A stretch of DNA of 10,329 bases from Actinomycetota bacterium (GTDB lineage Bacteria > Actinomycetota > Acidimicrobiia > Spongiisociales > ZC4RG35): the NCBI GenBank assembly GCA_027296205.1, contig JAPUJM010000001.1, positions 1 through 10,329 on the forward strand, given 5' to 3'. A model generated the notes under the pieces. It saw nothing but the letters and a program-made list of their open reading frames with translations, did no database searches and was not told the origin of the DNA. The number at the start of each line of letters is the position of its first letter. The first letter of the stretch is position 1. The translations under genes were made by a program, and so were the position numbers. Below, piece after piece: positions 1 through 6,043 of this stretch.

Positions 1-1820
1 ACGACCGAATCGGTGTCCATCCCGACGGACTCCAGGACATCGTTGGCGAACCCGAACGGAAGGAATTGGTCGGGGACTCCGATGCAGGTGATGGCCTTCG
101 TCACCCCGGCATCAGAGAACATCTCCATGATGGCGGTTCCAAAACCGCCGGCGATCACTCCGTCTTCGAGGGTGACAATATGACCGGCAGGGGAAGCCCA
201 CTCCAGGATCCTGGGGTCGAGAGGCTTGACCCAACGAGCATTGACGACGCCGGCGCTAACGCCTTTCTCCCGTAGGTCGACCGCGGCCTTCTCGGCGATC
301 TCCACCATCCGCCCTACCGCGATCAGCAAGACTTCGTCGCCCTCACCCAGTCGTTCCGCCTCTCCGATCGTCAGAGGCTCGACCGGTATCGAAGGCACGG
401 ATACCGCTCCGCCTTTCGGATAGCGAATGGCGATCGGACCATCGTGATCCGCCGCAGTCTCGATCATGGCGCAGAGCTCGGTCGCATCCGCCGGCGCACC
501 CACTACGAGATTGGGGATCATCCTCAAATACGAGATATCGAAGACACCGTGGTGGGAGGGCCCGTCAGGGCCGGTGACACCGGCCCGGTCGATGAGGAAT
601 GTGACCGGAAGATCATGCAGCGCGACGTCGGCGACTACCTGGTCGAAAGCCCGCTGGAGGAAAGCCGAGTAGATGGCGACGACGGGCTTCTTCCCGGCCA
701 TCGCCATACCTGCGGCCAAGGTGACGGCGTGCTGCTCGGCGATGCCCGTGTCGACGACGCGGTCGGGGAATCGCTGCGCCATCTGCTTGAGCCCAGCGGT
801 CGAGATCATTGCGGCCGACACTCCCATCATCTCCGGTCGCCGCGCGGCAGCGTCGGCGAGAGCACGGCCTGCCACTTCAGTCAGTTTGAGCTCCGGCTTC
901 AGAGCCCTGCCTGTCTCGATATCGAACGAGCCAACCCCGTGAAGCTTTTCCTCCTCGTCTTCGATGGCAGGTTGATAGCCATTGCCTTTCTCGGTGACGA
1001 CGTGAACCACAACCGGTTCGCCGAGAGTCTTGGCGGCCTCCAGCGTCTCTTCCAACAAGGCGATGTCGTGTCCATCGATTCGACCGCTGTACTTGAGGTT
1101 GAGAGCATCGAACACCGTTGACGGCTCGAGTATCTGCTTGACGGCGTCCTTGACACGTCCGGCCATCTCGTCGGCGGTCTCACCCACCAGCGGCAGGCCA
1201 CGCAGCATCTTGCTGATGGCCCTCTTCGCCTTCTCGTAACGAGGATCGATCCGATAGTGAGCCAGGTTGGCCAACGCCGCGAGTCCGCCAACCGTGGGGG
1301 CATATGAGCGCCCATTGTCGTTGAGAACGATGATCAGCCGTTCCGGTCTGGTCACCGCGATGTGATTGAGGGCCTCGTAGGCCATCCCCCCGGTGAAAGC
1401 TCCATCGCCGATGATGGCCACGGTCCATCCTTGGTAGCCGGCCAGAGCATGACCAAGCGCATAGGAAAGCGACGTTGAGGCATGGCTGTTCTCCACGAAG
1501 TCGTGTTCGGACTCCTCCGGGCTCGGGTAGCCGGAGAGACCGCCGGTGTGGCGAAGTGTGTCGAACCGATCAGCCCGGCCCGTGAGCAGTTTGTGAACGT
1601 ATGCCTGGTGGCCGACATCCCAGATGAGACGGTCACGGGGAGAATCAAAGACCCGGTGGAGGGCGATGGTCAGCTCGACGACCCCGAGATTGGGGGAGAG
1701 GTGGCCACCCGTCTTTGAGACCTTCTCGAGAATGAAGGCCCTGATCTCCTCGCACAACGCGTCGAGCTGGTCGGCGGTGAGGTTCTGAATGTCTGAGGGT
1801 TGTGAGATTGACTCGAGCAT
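1..1820 (-). CDS. dxs: 1-deoxy-D-xylulose-5-phosphate synthase (DXS), 3' end beyond window
   Basis: DXS is the cytoplasmic thiamine-diphosphate enzyme that condenses pyruvate and glyceraldehyde 3-phosphate to DXP, the first step of the MEP isoprenoid pathway, also feeding thiamine and pyridoxal synthesis. The reading frame is open without interruption from 1820 to the left edge (606 codons). Visible marks are the start MLESISQPSDI, GGHLSPNLG (His40), IWDVGHQAY (His71), the ThDP/Mg motif GDGAFTGG (about 138-145) with LNDNG (about 166-170), and DTGIAEQHAV whose Glu (about 362) matches the catalytic glutamate of the family, followed by a transketolase-type C-terminal domain. DXS is usually 620-640 residues, so only about 15-35 residues should be missing. 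The ATG at 1820 fits the family N-terminus; an in-frame GTG lies at 1832. Neither has a clear Shine-Dalgarno sequence. ppk1 ends 69 nt upstream on the same strand, so read-through is plausible. Confidence 0.97.
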   Translation of the reverse strand, partial: MLESISQPSDIQNLTADQLDALCEEIRAFILEKVSKTGGHLSPNLGVVELTIALHRVFDSPRDRLIWDVGHQAYVHKLLTGRADRFDTLRHTGGLSGYPSPEESEHDFVENSHASTSLSYALGHALAGYQGWTVAIIGDGAFTGGMAYEALNHIAVTRPERLIIVLNDNGRSYAPTVGGLAALANLAHYRIDPRYEKAKRAISKMLRGLPLVGETADEMAGRVKDAVKQILEPSTVFDALNLKYSGRIDGHDIALLEETLEAAKTLGEPVVVHVVTEKGNGYQPAIEDEEEKLHGVGSFDIETGRALKPELKLTEVAGRALADAAARRPEMMGVSAAMISTAGLKQMAQRFPDRVVDTGIAEQHAVTLAAGMAMAGKKPVVAIYSAFLQRAFDQVVADVALHDLPVTFLIDRAGVTGPDGPSHHGVFDISYLRMIPNLVVGAPADATELCAMIETAADHDGPIAIRYPKGGAVSVPSIPVEPLTIGEAERLGEGDEVLLIAVGRMVEIAEKAAVDLREKGVSAGVVNARWVKPLDPRILEWASPAGHIVTLEDGVIAGGFGTAIMEMFSDAGVTKAITCIGVPDQFLPFGFANDVLESVGMDTDSV

Positions 1821-1889
1821 CGTTGAAGGCACTGGGGCGACAACAGGGTAGTTGCCGATCAGATATTCAGGATCAGCCAATGGAAGTGC

Positions 1890-3941
1890 CTAGAGAGTGG
1901 CGCTAGCCCTGGTGAGGGCGAGATCCTGAAGTGTGGTGTGGGCATCGACTCCTTCAGCAGCTGAGACCCTGGCCCAGGTGCCGTCGCCGCGGAGATCCCA
2001 CGCAAGATTGTCGTCGGACAAGGCCACGTCGAGGATTTCGTCCAACCTGAATTGCAGATCAGGGTCAATGACTGGCGCCAACGCCTCCACGCGCCGGTCG
2101 AGGTTGCGCTCCATCATGTCCGCCGACCCGATGTAGTAGTGGCGCTCCCTGCCACGGGCGCCGAACCGGTAGATCCTCGAGTGCTCCAGATACCGTCCGA
2201 CGATCGACCTGACGGTGATGTTCTCGGAGAGGCCCTCTACGCCGGGGCGTAGGCAGCAAATACCGCGAACCACCAGCTCGATCCGGGTACCAGTCGAGGA
2301 CGCCTCATAAAGAGCCTCAATGATCCCCTGGTCCACCAATGAGTTCATCTTCATGGTGATGTGCCCGTCTGGCCGGGCCGCCTCATCGTCGATCAATTCG
2401 GTGATACGGCTCCGAATTCCGTTCGGAGACACAGCCAGCATCCGATAGCTGGGCTGGCGGCTGTAGCCGGTGAGATAGTTGAAAAGATGGGAGAGATCGG
2501 AGCCGAGGTCCGGATTCGAAGAGAAGATGCCGATGTCCTCATAGCTACGGGCGGTTTTCTCGTTGTAGTTGCCGGTGCCAACGTGGGCGTATCGGACGAC
2601 GCGATCGTCTTCACGCCTCATGACAAGAGCGATCTTGGTGTGTGTCTTCAGACCGACCACCCCGTACATCACATGGACACCGGAGTCTTCAAGCCGTTGG
2701 GCCAACTCGATATTGCGTTCCTCGTCGAAACGGGCCTTGAGCTCCACCAAAGCCACAACCTGCTTGCCGGCCTCGGCAGCTTCGATCAGCGATTGCATGA
2801 TCGGGCTCTCCTGAGTAGTTCGGTACAACGTCATCTTGATGGCCAGGACACTCGGGTCCTTGGCCGCCCGATCGACGAAGGCCTCCACCGTTGAGGCAAA
2901 GGCGTCGTATGGATGGTGAACCACCACATCCCCTTGACGTATCACCTCAAACAGGTCGATCGGCCCCATGGTCGGCGCAGCCATCCGCGACGGTGTGACT
3001 CCGTTGAACGCATCGAACTTGAGCTCCGGGCGTTCGGCGTCATAGATATTCCAGAGCCCGGAGAGGTCCAGCGGGCCGTCGACCATGTAGATGTCGTCCT
3101 CGCCCACCCCCATCTCCCTCATCAGAAGATCGAGAACGTCGGAGGGGATGTCCGGATGGACCTCGAGTCGGACGACCCTGCCAAACCGACGTTGTGTCAA
3201 CTCGGACTCGATCGTCATCAGTAGGTCGCCACCCTCGTCTTCCTCGATCTCGAGATCGGCGTTGCGGGTGACACGAAACGGATGATGGCTGAGCACTTCC
3301 ATGCCCGGGAACAAAGAATCGAGATGGGCGGCGATGACCTTCTCTAGCGGAACGAAGCGCTCCCCGTCGGGCAGAACCACAAACCTGGGCAGGATCGGAG
3401 GGATCTTGACCCTGGCGAACCTTCCGATCCCGTTCTCCGGGTTGCGAACGAAGATCGCCAGGTTGAGCGACAGGTTGGAGATGTATGGAAACGGATGCGC
3501 CGGGTCAACCGCCAGTGGGGTGACCACCGGGAAGACGAGCTCCCGAAACAGATTGTCCAGAAACTCGCGGTCCTCCTCGCCAAGCGAGGAGTAGTCGCTC
3601 AGCAGAATGCCTTGAGCCGACAGGGCGGGTGCCACTTCGGCGAGGAAACGCTTGGAGACCTCTTCGTACTGTGTCTCCACGTCGGTCCTGATAGCCGCCA
3701 ACTCCTGGCCGGGCGTCATCCCGTCGGGCGTGGGTGATATGAACCCGTGAGCAACCTGCTCCTTGAGACCTGCCACCCGAACCTGGAAGAACTCATCGAG
3801 GTTTGTCGCCCATATCGCCAGGAACTTCGCCCTCTCGAGCGGAGGAAAATCCTGACGGGCAGTGAGCGCCAGGACCCGGTGACTGAAGTCGAGCCACGAG
3901 AGCTCTCTATTGATGAAATCTTGAGGTGAGTAATTTGTCAC
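1890..3941 (-). CDS. ppk1: polyphosphate kinase 1
   Basis: PPK1 reversibly transfers the ATP gamma-phosphate onto inorganic polyphosphate through a phosphohistidine. The 683-residue length is normal for the family and all regions are present: an N-terminal domain starting INRELSWLDF (about 10-19) with ATNLDEFFQVRVAGLK (45-60), a head domain, and two phospholipase-D-like catalytic domains. By alignment from memory to E. coli PPK1, KTHTK places the autophosphorylated His at 434, YAHVGTGNYNEKTAR gives His453, and RYLEHSR gives His587. MKMNSLVDQGIIEALYEAS (530-548) and IGSADMMERNLDRRVE (604-619) are also typical. The start is GTG at 3941, with only a weak GGA-containing Shine-Dalgarno (GGACAG, 4 nt upstream). 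tetR ends 27 nt upstream and dxs begins 69 nt downstream, suggesting a tetR-ppk1-dxs transcript. A PHO-type regulatory site is not evident. Confidence 0.97.
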   Translation of the reverse strand: MTNYSPQDFINRELSWLDFSHRVLALTARQDFPPLERAKFLAIWATNLDEFFQVRVAGLKEQVAHGFISPTPDGMTPGQELAAIRTDVETQYEEVSKRFLAEVAPALSAQGILLSDYSSLGEEDREFLDNLFRELVFPVVTPLAVDPAHPFPYISNLSLNLAIFVRNPENGIGRFARVKIPPILPRFVVLPDGERFVPLEKVIAAHLDSLFPGMEVLSHHPFRVTRNADLEIEEDEGGDLLMTIESELTQRRFGRVVRLEVHPDIPSDVLDLLMREMGVGEDDIYMVDGPLDLSGLWNIYDAERPELKFDAFNGVTPSRMAAPTMGPIDLFEVIRQGDVVVHHPYDAFASTVEAFVDRAAKDPSVLAIKMTLYRTTQESPIMQSLIEAAEAGKQVVALVELKARFDEERNIELAQRLEDSGVHVMYGVVGLKTHTKIALVMRREDDRVVRYAHVGTGNYNEKTARSYEDIGIFSSNPDLGSDLSHLFNYLTGYSRQPSYRMLAVSPNGIRSRITELIDDEAARPDGHITMKMNSLVDQGIIEALYEASSTGTRIELVVRGICCLRPGVEGLSENITVRSIVGRYLEHSRIYRFGARGRERHYYIGSADMMERNLDRRVEALAPVIDPDLQFRLDEILDVALSDDNLAWDLRGDGTWARVSAAEGVDAHTTLQDLALTRASATL

Positions 3942-3968
3942 TGATCTGTCCGTTATTACAGCGCAGGT

Positions 3969-4598
3969 TCACACATCGGCAAATCCTGAATACCCGAGGC
4001 CACCAAGCAGGAACATCCTGACACCAAGAGTGACCTCCGCGAGGCTCTTCGCATCATTTGCCCCACCGGCTATCAACACGCGCGCTCCAGACATGATCGT
4101 GTCCTGGATCAGCTGACCGGCCAACGTTGGTGGCATAGCATTGAATAGCCCCTGCTCGACACCACGGATGTACAAACTCGCCATCTCTGCTGAGAGTTCG
4201 CCGTGGGACGCGCCGATCCGTTCCTGGGCCTCGACGCTCATGCGGCCGGCGTCACGATGGAGGATGACACCGAACACCCTGTCGGTCGCTACGAACTCCA
4301 CCGTCCGTGCCGCCAATTCGGCAAGCCTCTCGGGGATTGGCAGGTTGTCGGGCACAGAGTCGATGACACCCGACAGCACATTGGGCAGCTCCTCTTCCAC
4401 CAGTGACGCGATCAAGTCGTCTCTATCGGAGAAATAGTCGTAGAAGGTGGTTCGACCGACACCGGCGGCCAGGGCGACTTCCCCGAGCGAGATGTCGGCC
4501 GTTCCAGTTTCGTCGATCAGATCACGCGCCGCCTTGAGCAAGGCGCTTCGAGTTAGCGTCTTATGCTCGTCAATGGATGCGGCTCGGATACGCGGCAT
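3969..4598 (-). CDS. TetR/AcrR-family transcriptional regulator
   Basis: A 209-residue DNA-binding repressor-type protein of usual TetR length. The N-terminal helix-turn-helix is clear: TRSALLKAARDLIDETG (16-32), then ISLGEVALAAGVGRTTFYDYF (36-56) and SDRDDLIASLV, the standard TetR recognition-helix layout. The C-terminal part (about 70-209) is helical and variable, as expected for a ligand/dimer domain, so the effector cannot be read. The ATG at 4598 has no Shine-Dalgarno sequence; TAGCCT (minus strand, 4610-4605) sits 6 nt before it, so a leaderless start is possible. It is divergent from the membrane protein gene at 4684, with an inverted repeat between them, the classic arrangement for a TetR regulator controlling its neighbour and itself. 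It is also 27 nt upstream of ppk1, so control of polyphosphate synthesis is another option. Target assignment is inference. Confidence 0.92.
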   Translation of the reverse strand: MPRIRAASIDEHKTLTRSALLKAARDLIDETGTADISLGEVALAAGVGRTTFYDYFSDRDDLIASLVEEELPNVLSGVIDSVPDNLPIPERLAELAARTVEFVATDRVFGVILHRDAGRMSVEAQERIGASHGELSAEMASLYIRGVEQGLFNAMPPTLAGQLIQDTIMSGARVLIAGGANDAKSLAEVTLGVRMFLLGGLGYSGFADV

Positions 4599-4604
4599 GC
4601 AAGA

Positions 4605-4610
4605 AGGCTA
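4605..4610 (-). promoter_or_regulatory. candidate -10 element for tetR
   Basis: Read on the minus strand the hexamer is TAGCCT, fitting the actinobacterial minimal -10 pattern TAnnnT, and it ends 6 nt before the tetR ATG. Transcription would therefore begin at or next to the start codon and give a leaderless mRNA, in line with the absence of a Shine-Dalgarno sequence. The hexamer 17 nt further upstream (AATACA) matches the -35 consensus only in its last three bases. Such short patterns occur by chance. Confidence 0.3.
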
Positions 4611-4621
4611 TCCGGCTTTGC

Positions 4622-4657
4622 GCGTCTTGTATTCCCTGTGCACCGTTTGCAAGACGC
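4622..4657. promoter_or_regulatory. inverted repeat in the tetR / membrane-protein divergent region
   Basis: Perfect 8-bp arms GCGTCTTG (4622-4629) and CAAGACGC (4650-4657) are separated by 20 bp. They lie in the 85-bp gap between the divergent starts at 4598 and 4684. The left arm touches the place where a tetR -35 box would sit, and the right arm ends just before TAGCTT (4659-4664), a possible -10 for the plus-strand gene that would give a leader of about 13 nt. A further CTTG at 4662-4665 adds to the local CAAG/CTTG symmetry. This is a plausible operator for the adjacent TetR protein, although the arm spacing is wider than in a classical TetR site. Confidence 0.4.
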
Positions 4658-4672
4658 CTAGCTTGTCCCTCC

Positions 4673-4678
4673 AGGAGG
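4673..4678 (+). promoter_or_regulatory. strong Shine-Dalgarno that fixes the membrane-protein start
   Basis: AGGAGG lies 5 nt before the ATG at 4684. It decides the start codon, because the same frame stays open upstream to 4447 across the tetR gene on the other strand. It is also the only strong Shine-Dalgarno sequence seen before any gene in this window. Confidence 0.85.
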
Positions 4679-4683
4679 TATCG

Positions 4684-5619
4684 ATGACCGAAGAACAGAC
4701 AGTCCCCACCGAGACTCAGGGTCGAGTCGCCAAGGCGCGGCCGGTGACCGGGGCCATCCTCGGAATCATCATCGGCCTGGCTGTGGCCGTGATTCTTCAG
4801 CAGCAGGGGGTCTGGCCCCTGGACAAGCTCACTGTCTTCCTGCTTCCTGCGGCCGTGGGAATGATCGCCATCGTCATGACCTCGGTTGGCCGTAGCGGCG
4901 CTCCGGCAGCGATGACCATCGCACTAGTCATCACGATACCGATGGCGGCCTGGGGGGCCACTGGTTTCACGACCCTCGATGAGATCGGCCAACTCAACGG
5001 TGGGTGCACGGTTCAGGCACAAACATCGGTACCGGACACGACGTTCGTGACCGACACCAGCAAACAGGACCCTTTCCTGATCGACCCCAACGGAAGCCTC
5101 ACCTGGCAAGCAACATCACCAGTGGCCTTCATGGACTACGACTGGGACCTGTGGGTCGACATCGGCGGGTTCGCCGTTGGCCTCGACTCGGGGCATGAGG
5201 ACAACGAGGGTGGGAGTCAGAACAATGTGGGAAACGTGCCCAACATCAGCCAATACGCAGAAGCGCGTGGTATCGACATCTCACAACTTCGTGGCGTGTA
5301 CAAGGTGGGCGGCGAGGCTGCCGAAACGTGCTCCGGCTTTGGTTTCGTCGAGCTGATCGCTGATCCGCTGGAAACGACCATCGCCAAAATCGCCCTGGCC
5401 GTTGCCATCCTGGCGCTGATCATGCTCCTCATCGCCGCGCTCAGAAAACGTGGCGGGACCACCGCCGACGCAGGAGCGGAACCAGCAGCAGGTGCCATGC
5501 CCGGCGACACCGATGGTGCCGGTGATGTGGACGCGGACGACGTCGACGGGCCGATCCTCTCGAACGGGATCGAGAGCGGAGACACGAGCTCTGGGTCGGA
5601 CGACAACGATAACGACTAA
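4684..5619 (+). CDS. four-helix membrane protein with extracytoplasmic domain and acidic tail, function unknown
   Basis: I do not recognise this 311-residue protein. It has a short polar N-terminus, three closely spaced hydrophobic helices (about 22-38, 50-66, 76-92), a polar domain of about 140 residues (93-232), a fourth helix (about 234-253) and a basic stop RKR followed by a low-complexity tail (258-311) rich in Ala, Gly, Asp and Ser and ending in DDNDND. Basic residues near 14-19, at Arg70 and at 254-256 predict N-in topology, with the 93-232 domain outside and the acidic tail in the cytoplasm. The outer domain holds only two cysteines (Cys108, Cys216), which could form a disulfide, and many aromatic and acidic residues around DYDWDLWVD (151-159). 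The start is set by a perfect AGGAGG. The gene is divergent from tetR, so regulation by that protein is plausible. No transporter or enzyme motif is visible. Confidence 0.85.
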   Translation: MTEEQTVPTETQGRVAKARPVTGAILGIIIGLAVAVILQQQGVWPLDKLTVFLLPAAVGMIAIVMTSVGRSGAPAAMTIALVITIPMAAWGATGFTTLDEIGQLNGGCTVQAQTSVPDTTFVTDTSKQDPFLIDPNGSLTWQATSPVAFMDYDWDLWVDIGGFAVGLDSGHEDNEGGSQNNVGNVPNISQYAEARGIDISQLRGVYKVGGEAAETCSGFGFVELIADPLETTIAKIALAVAILALIMLLIAALRKRGGTTADAGAEPAAGAMPGDTDGAGDVDADDVDGPILSNGIESGDTSSGSDDNDND

Positions 5620-5625
5620 CTCGTT

Positions 5626-5661
5626 TTGTCAGGATCGGGTCACACCGCGACAATCGTGGTG
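5626..5661 (+). promoter_or_regulatory. promoter of whiB, predicted leaderless
   Basis: A near-consensus sigma-70-type promoter: -35 TTGTCA (5626-5631, five of six matches to TTGACA), a 17-bp spacer, and -10 GACAAT (5649-5654, four of six). The start of transcription, 6-7 nt further on, coincides with the GTG start codon at 5661. The whiB start has no Shine-Dalgarno sequence and no other in-frame ATG, GTG or TTG between the upstream stop codon (5610-5612) and the first cysteine, which supports a leaderless mRNA, a common type in Actinobacteria. The -35 begins 6 nt after the stop codon of the preceding gene. Confidence 0.65.
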
Positions 5662-5667
5662 TGACCC
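5637..5667. promoter_or_regulatory. 31-bp dyad over the whiB -10 box and start codon
   Basis: Perfect 10-bp arms GGGTCACACC (5637-5646) and GGTGTGACCC (5658-5667) flank an 11-bp centre in which three more base pairs (CGA/TCG) match, giving 13 of 14 positions symmetric around base 5652. The centre falls inside the putative -10 hexamer, and the right arm covers the predicted transcription start and the first codons. As DNA this is the expected form of an operator that blocks RNA polymerase. In RNA read through from the upstream gene it would fold into a long hairpin (G-U at the one mismatch) hiding the GTG start. No T-run follows, so it is not a classical intrinsic terminator. Confidence 0.7.
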
Positions 5668-5945
5668 AACGTCCTCTGAGTCTTGTACAAGACCTCGTCG
5701 CCGATTGGAAAGACCAAGCGGCCTGCCGGGGATATCCCGACGCCCTCTTCTTCCCCGGACCCGACGCACCCTCCAGAGCGGTCGAACGTGCCCGAGCCGT
5801 CTGCGCTGTGTGCGCAGTAACCAAGAACTGTCTCGAGTACGCCTTCGAAACCAACCAGCGTTCCGGTATCTGGGCCGGCACCACCGAAGGCGAGCGTAAA
5901 TCCCTCCGGCGCAAGTGGCTCGCCGCCCGGCGGCGCAGCGCTTAG
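5661..5945 (+). CDS. WhiB-family iron-sulfur transcription factor
   Basis: A 94-residue Wbl protein, a small cytoplasmic factor that carries a redox- or NO-sensitive [4Fe-4S] cluster and usually works bound to the principal sigma factor. The four cluster cysteines are present in the family spacing C-Xn-C-X2-C-X5-C: Cys22 in AACRGYPDALFFP, then Cys48, Cys51 and Cys57 in VCAVCAVTKNC. The family turn motif reads GIWAG (69-73) where GVWGG is commonest, and a basic C-terminus (KSLRRKWLAARRR, about 80-92) suits DNA binding. The start is GTG at 5661, without a Shine-Dalgarno sequence and inside a long dyad. I cannot assign it to a WhiB1-7 subgroup; the length and plain architecture would fit WhiB1- or WhiB2-like proteins. 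glnA follows after 97 nt, with its own probable promoter region. Confidence 0.95.
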   Translation: MTQRPLSLVQDLVADWKDQAACRGYPDALFFPGPDAPSRAVERARAVCAVCAVTKNCLEYAFETNQRSGIWAGTTEGERKSLRRKWLAARRRSA

Positions 5946-6005
5946 TGCCCCCCAACGTAAGTACGGTCGAGAGCACTTAGTTGCAAACCCAAGGTTCCGG
6001 GGGTC

Positions 6006-6020
6006 ATATAGGACCTATAT
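6006..6020. promoter_or_regulatory. 15-bp palindrome upstream of glnA
   Basis: ATATAGGACCTATAT is a perfect 7-1-7 palindrome, 22 bp before the glnA start. It contains the most likely -10 sequence of the gene (TATATC at 6016-6021), which would start transcription near 6028 and give a leader of about 15 nt. TTGCAA at 5981-5986 is a possible -35 only for an upstream -10 variant. A regulator bound here would overlap the core promoter. The sequence does not match the direct-repeat GlnR box (GTnAC-n6-GAAAC), so the binding protein is unknown. Confidence 0.5.
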
Positions 6021-6022
6021 CG

Positions 6023-6043
6023 GTCAACGGAAAACGTCAACGG
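6023..6043 (+). repeat. two direct copies of GTCAACGG abutting the glnA start
   Basis: GTCAACGG occurs at 6023-6030 and again at 6036-6043, a 13-bp period, and the second copy runs into the first base of the glnA GTG codon. The 5 bases between are AAAAC. The half-sites resemble but do not fit GlnR half-sites, which repeat every 11 bp. This may be a binding site or chance. Confidence 0.4.

Noticed and set aside
444..1121. Long plus-strand open frame (225 codons)
   Set aside because: It lies antisense within dxs, whose motifs are complete on the minus strand; its translation shows no family features.
2361..2894. Plus-strand open frame of 177 codons
   Set aside because: Antisense within the catalytic part of ppk1, a product of GC-rich codon use.
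4447..4683. N-terminal extension of the membrane protein
   Set aside because: It would run through tetR on the other strand; AGGAGG 5 nt before 4684 and the hydrophobic protein beginning there fix the start.
5640..5664. CRP-type site (TGTGA-N6-TCACA)
   Set aside because: The half-sites are in the opposite order (TCACA then TGTGA) and with the wrong spacing.
5637..5667. Intrinsic terminator of the membrane protein gene
   Set aside because: The hairpin is strong but no T-rich run follows, and it lies exactly on the whiB promoter and start codon, so an operator explains it better.
5940..5982. Two copies of CTTAGT upstream of glnA
   Set aside because: Only six bases are shared, and they are 34 bp apart without symmetry, so chance is likely.
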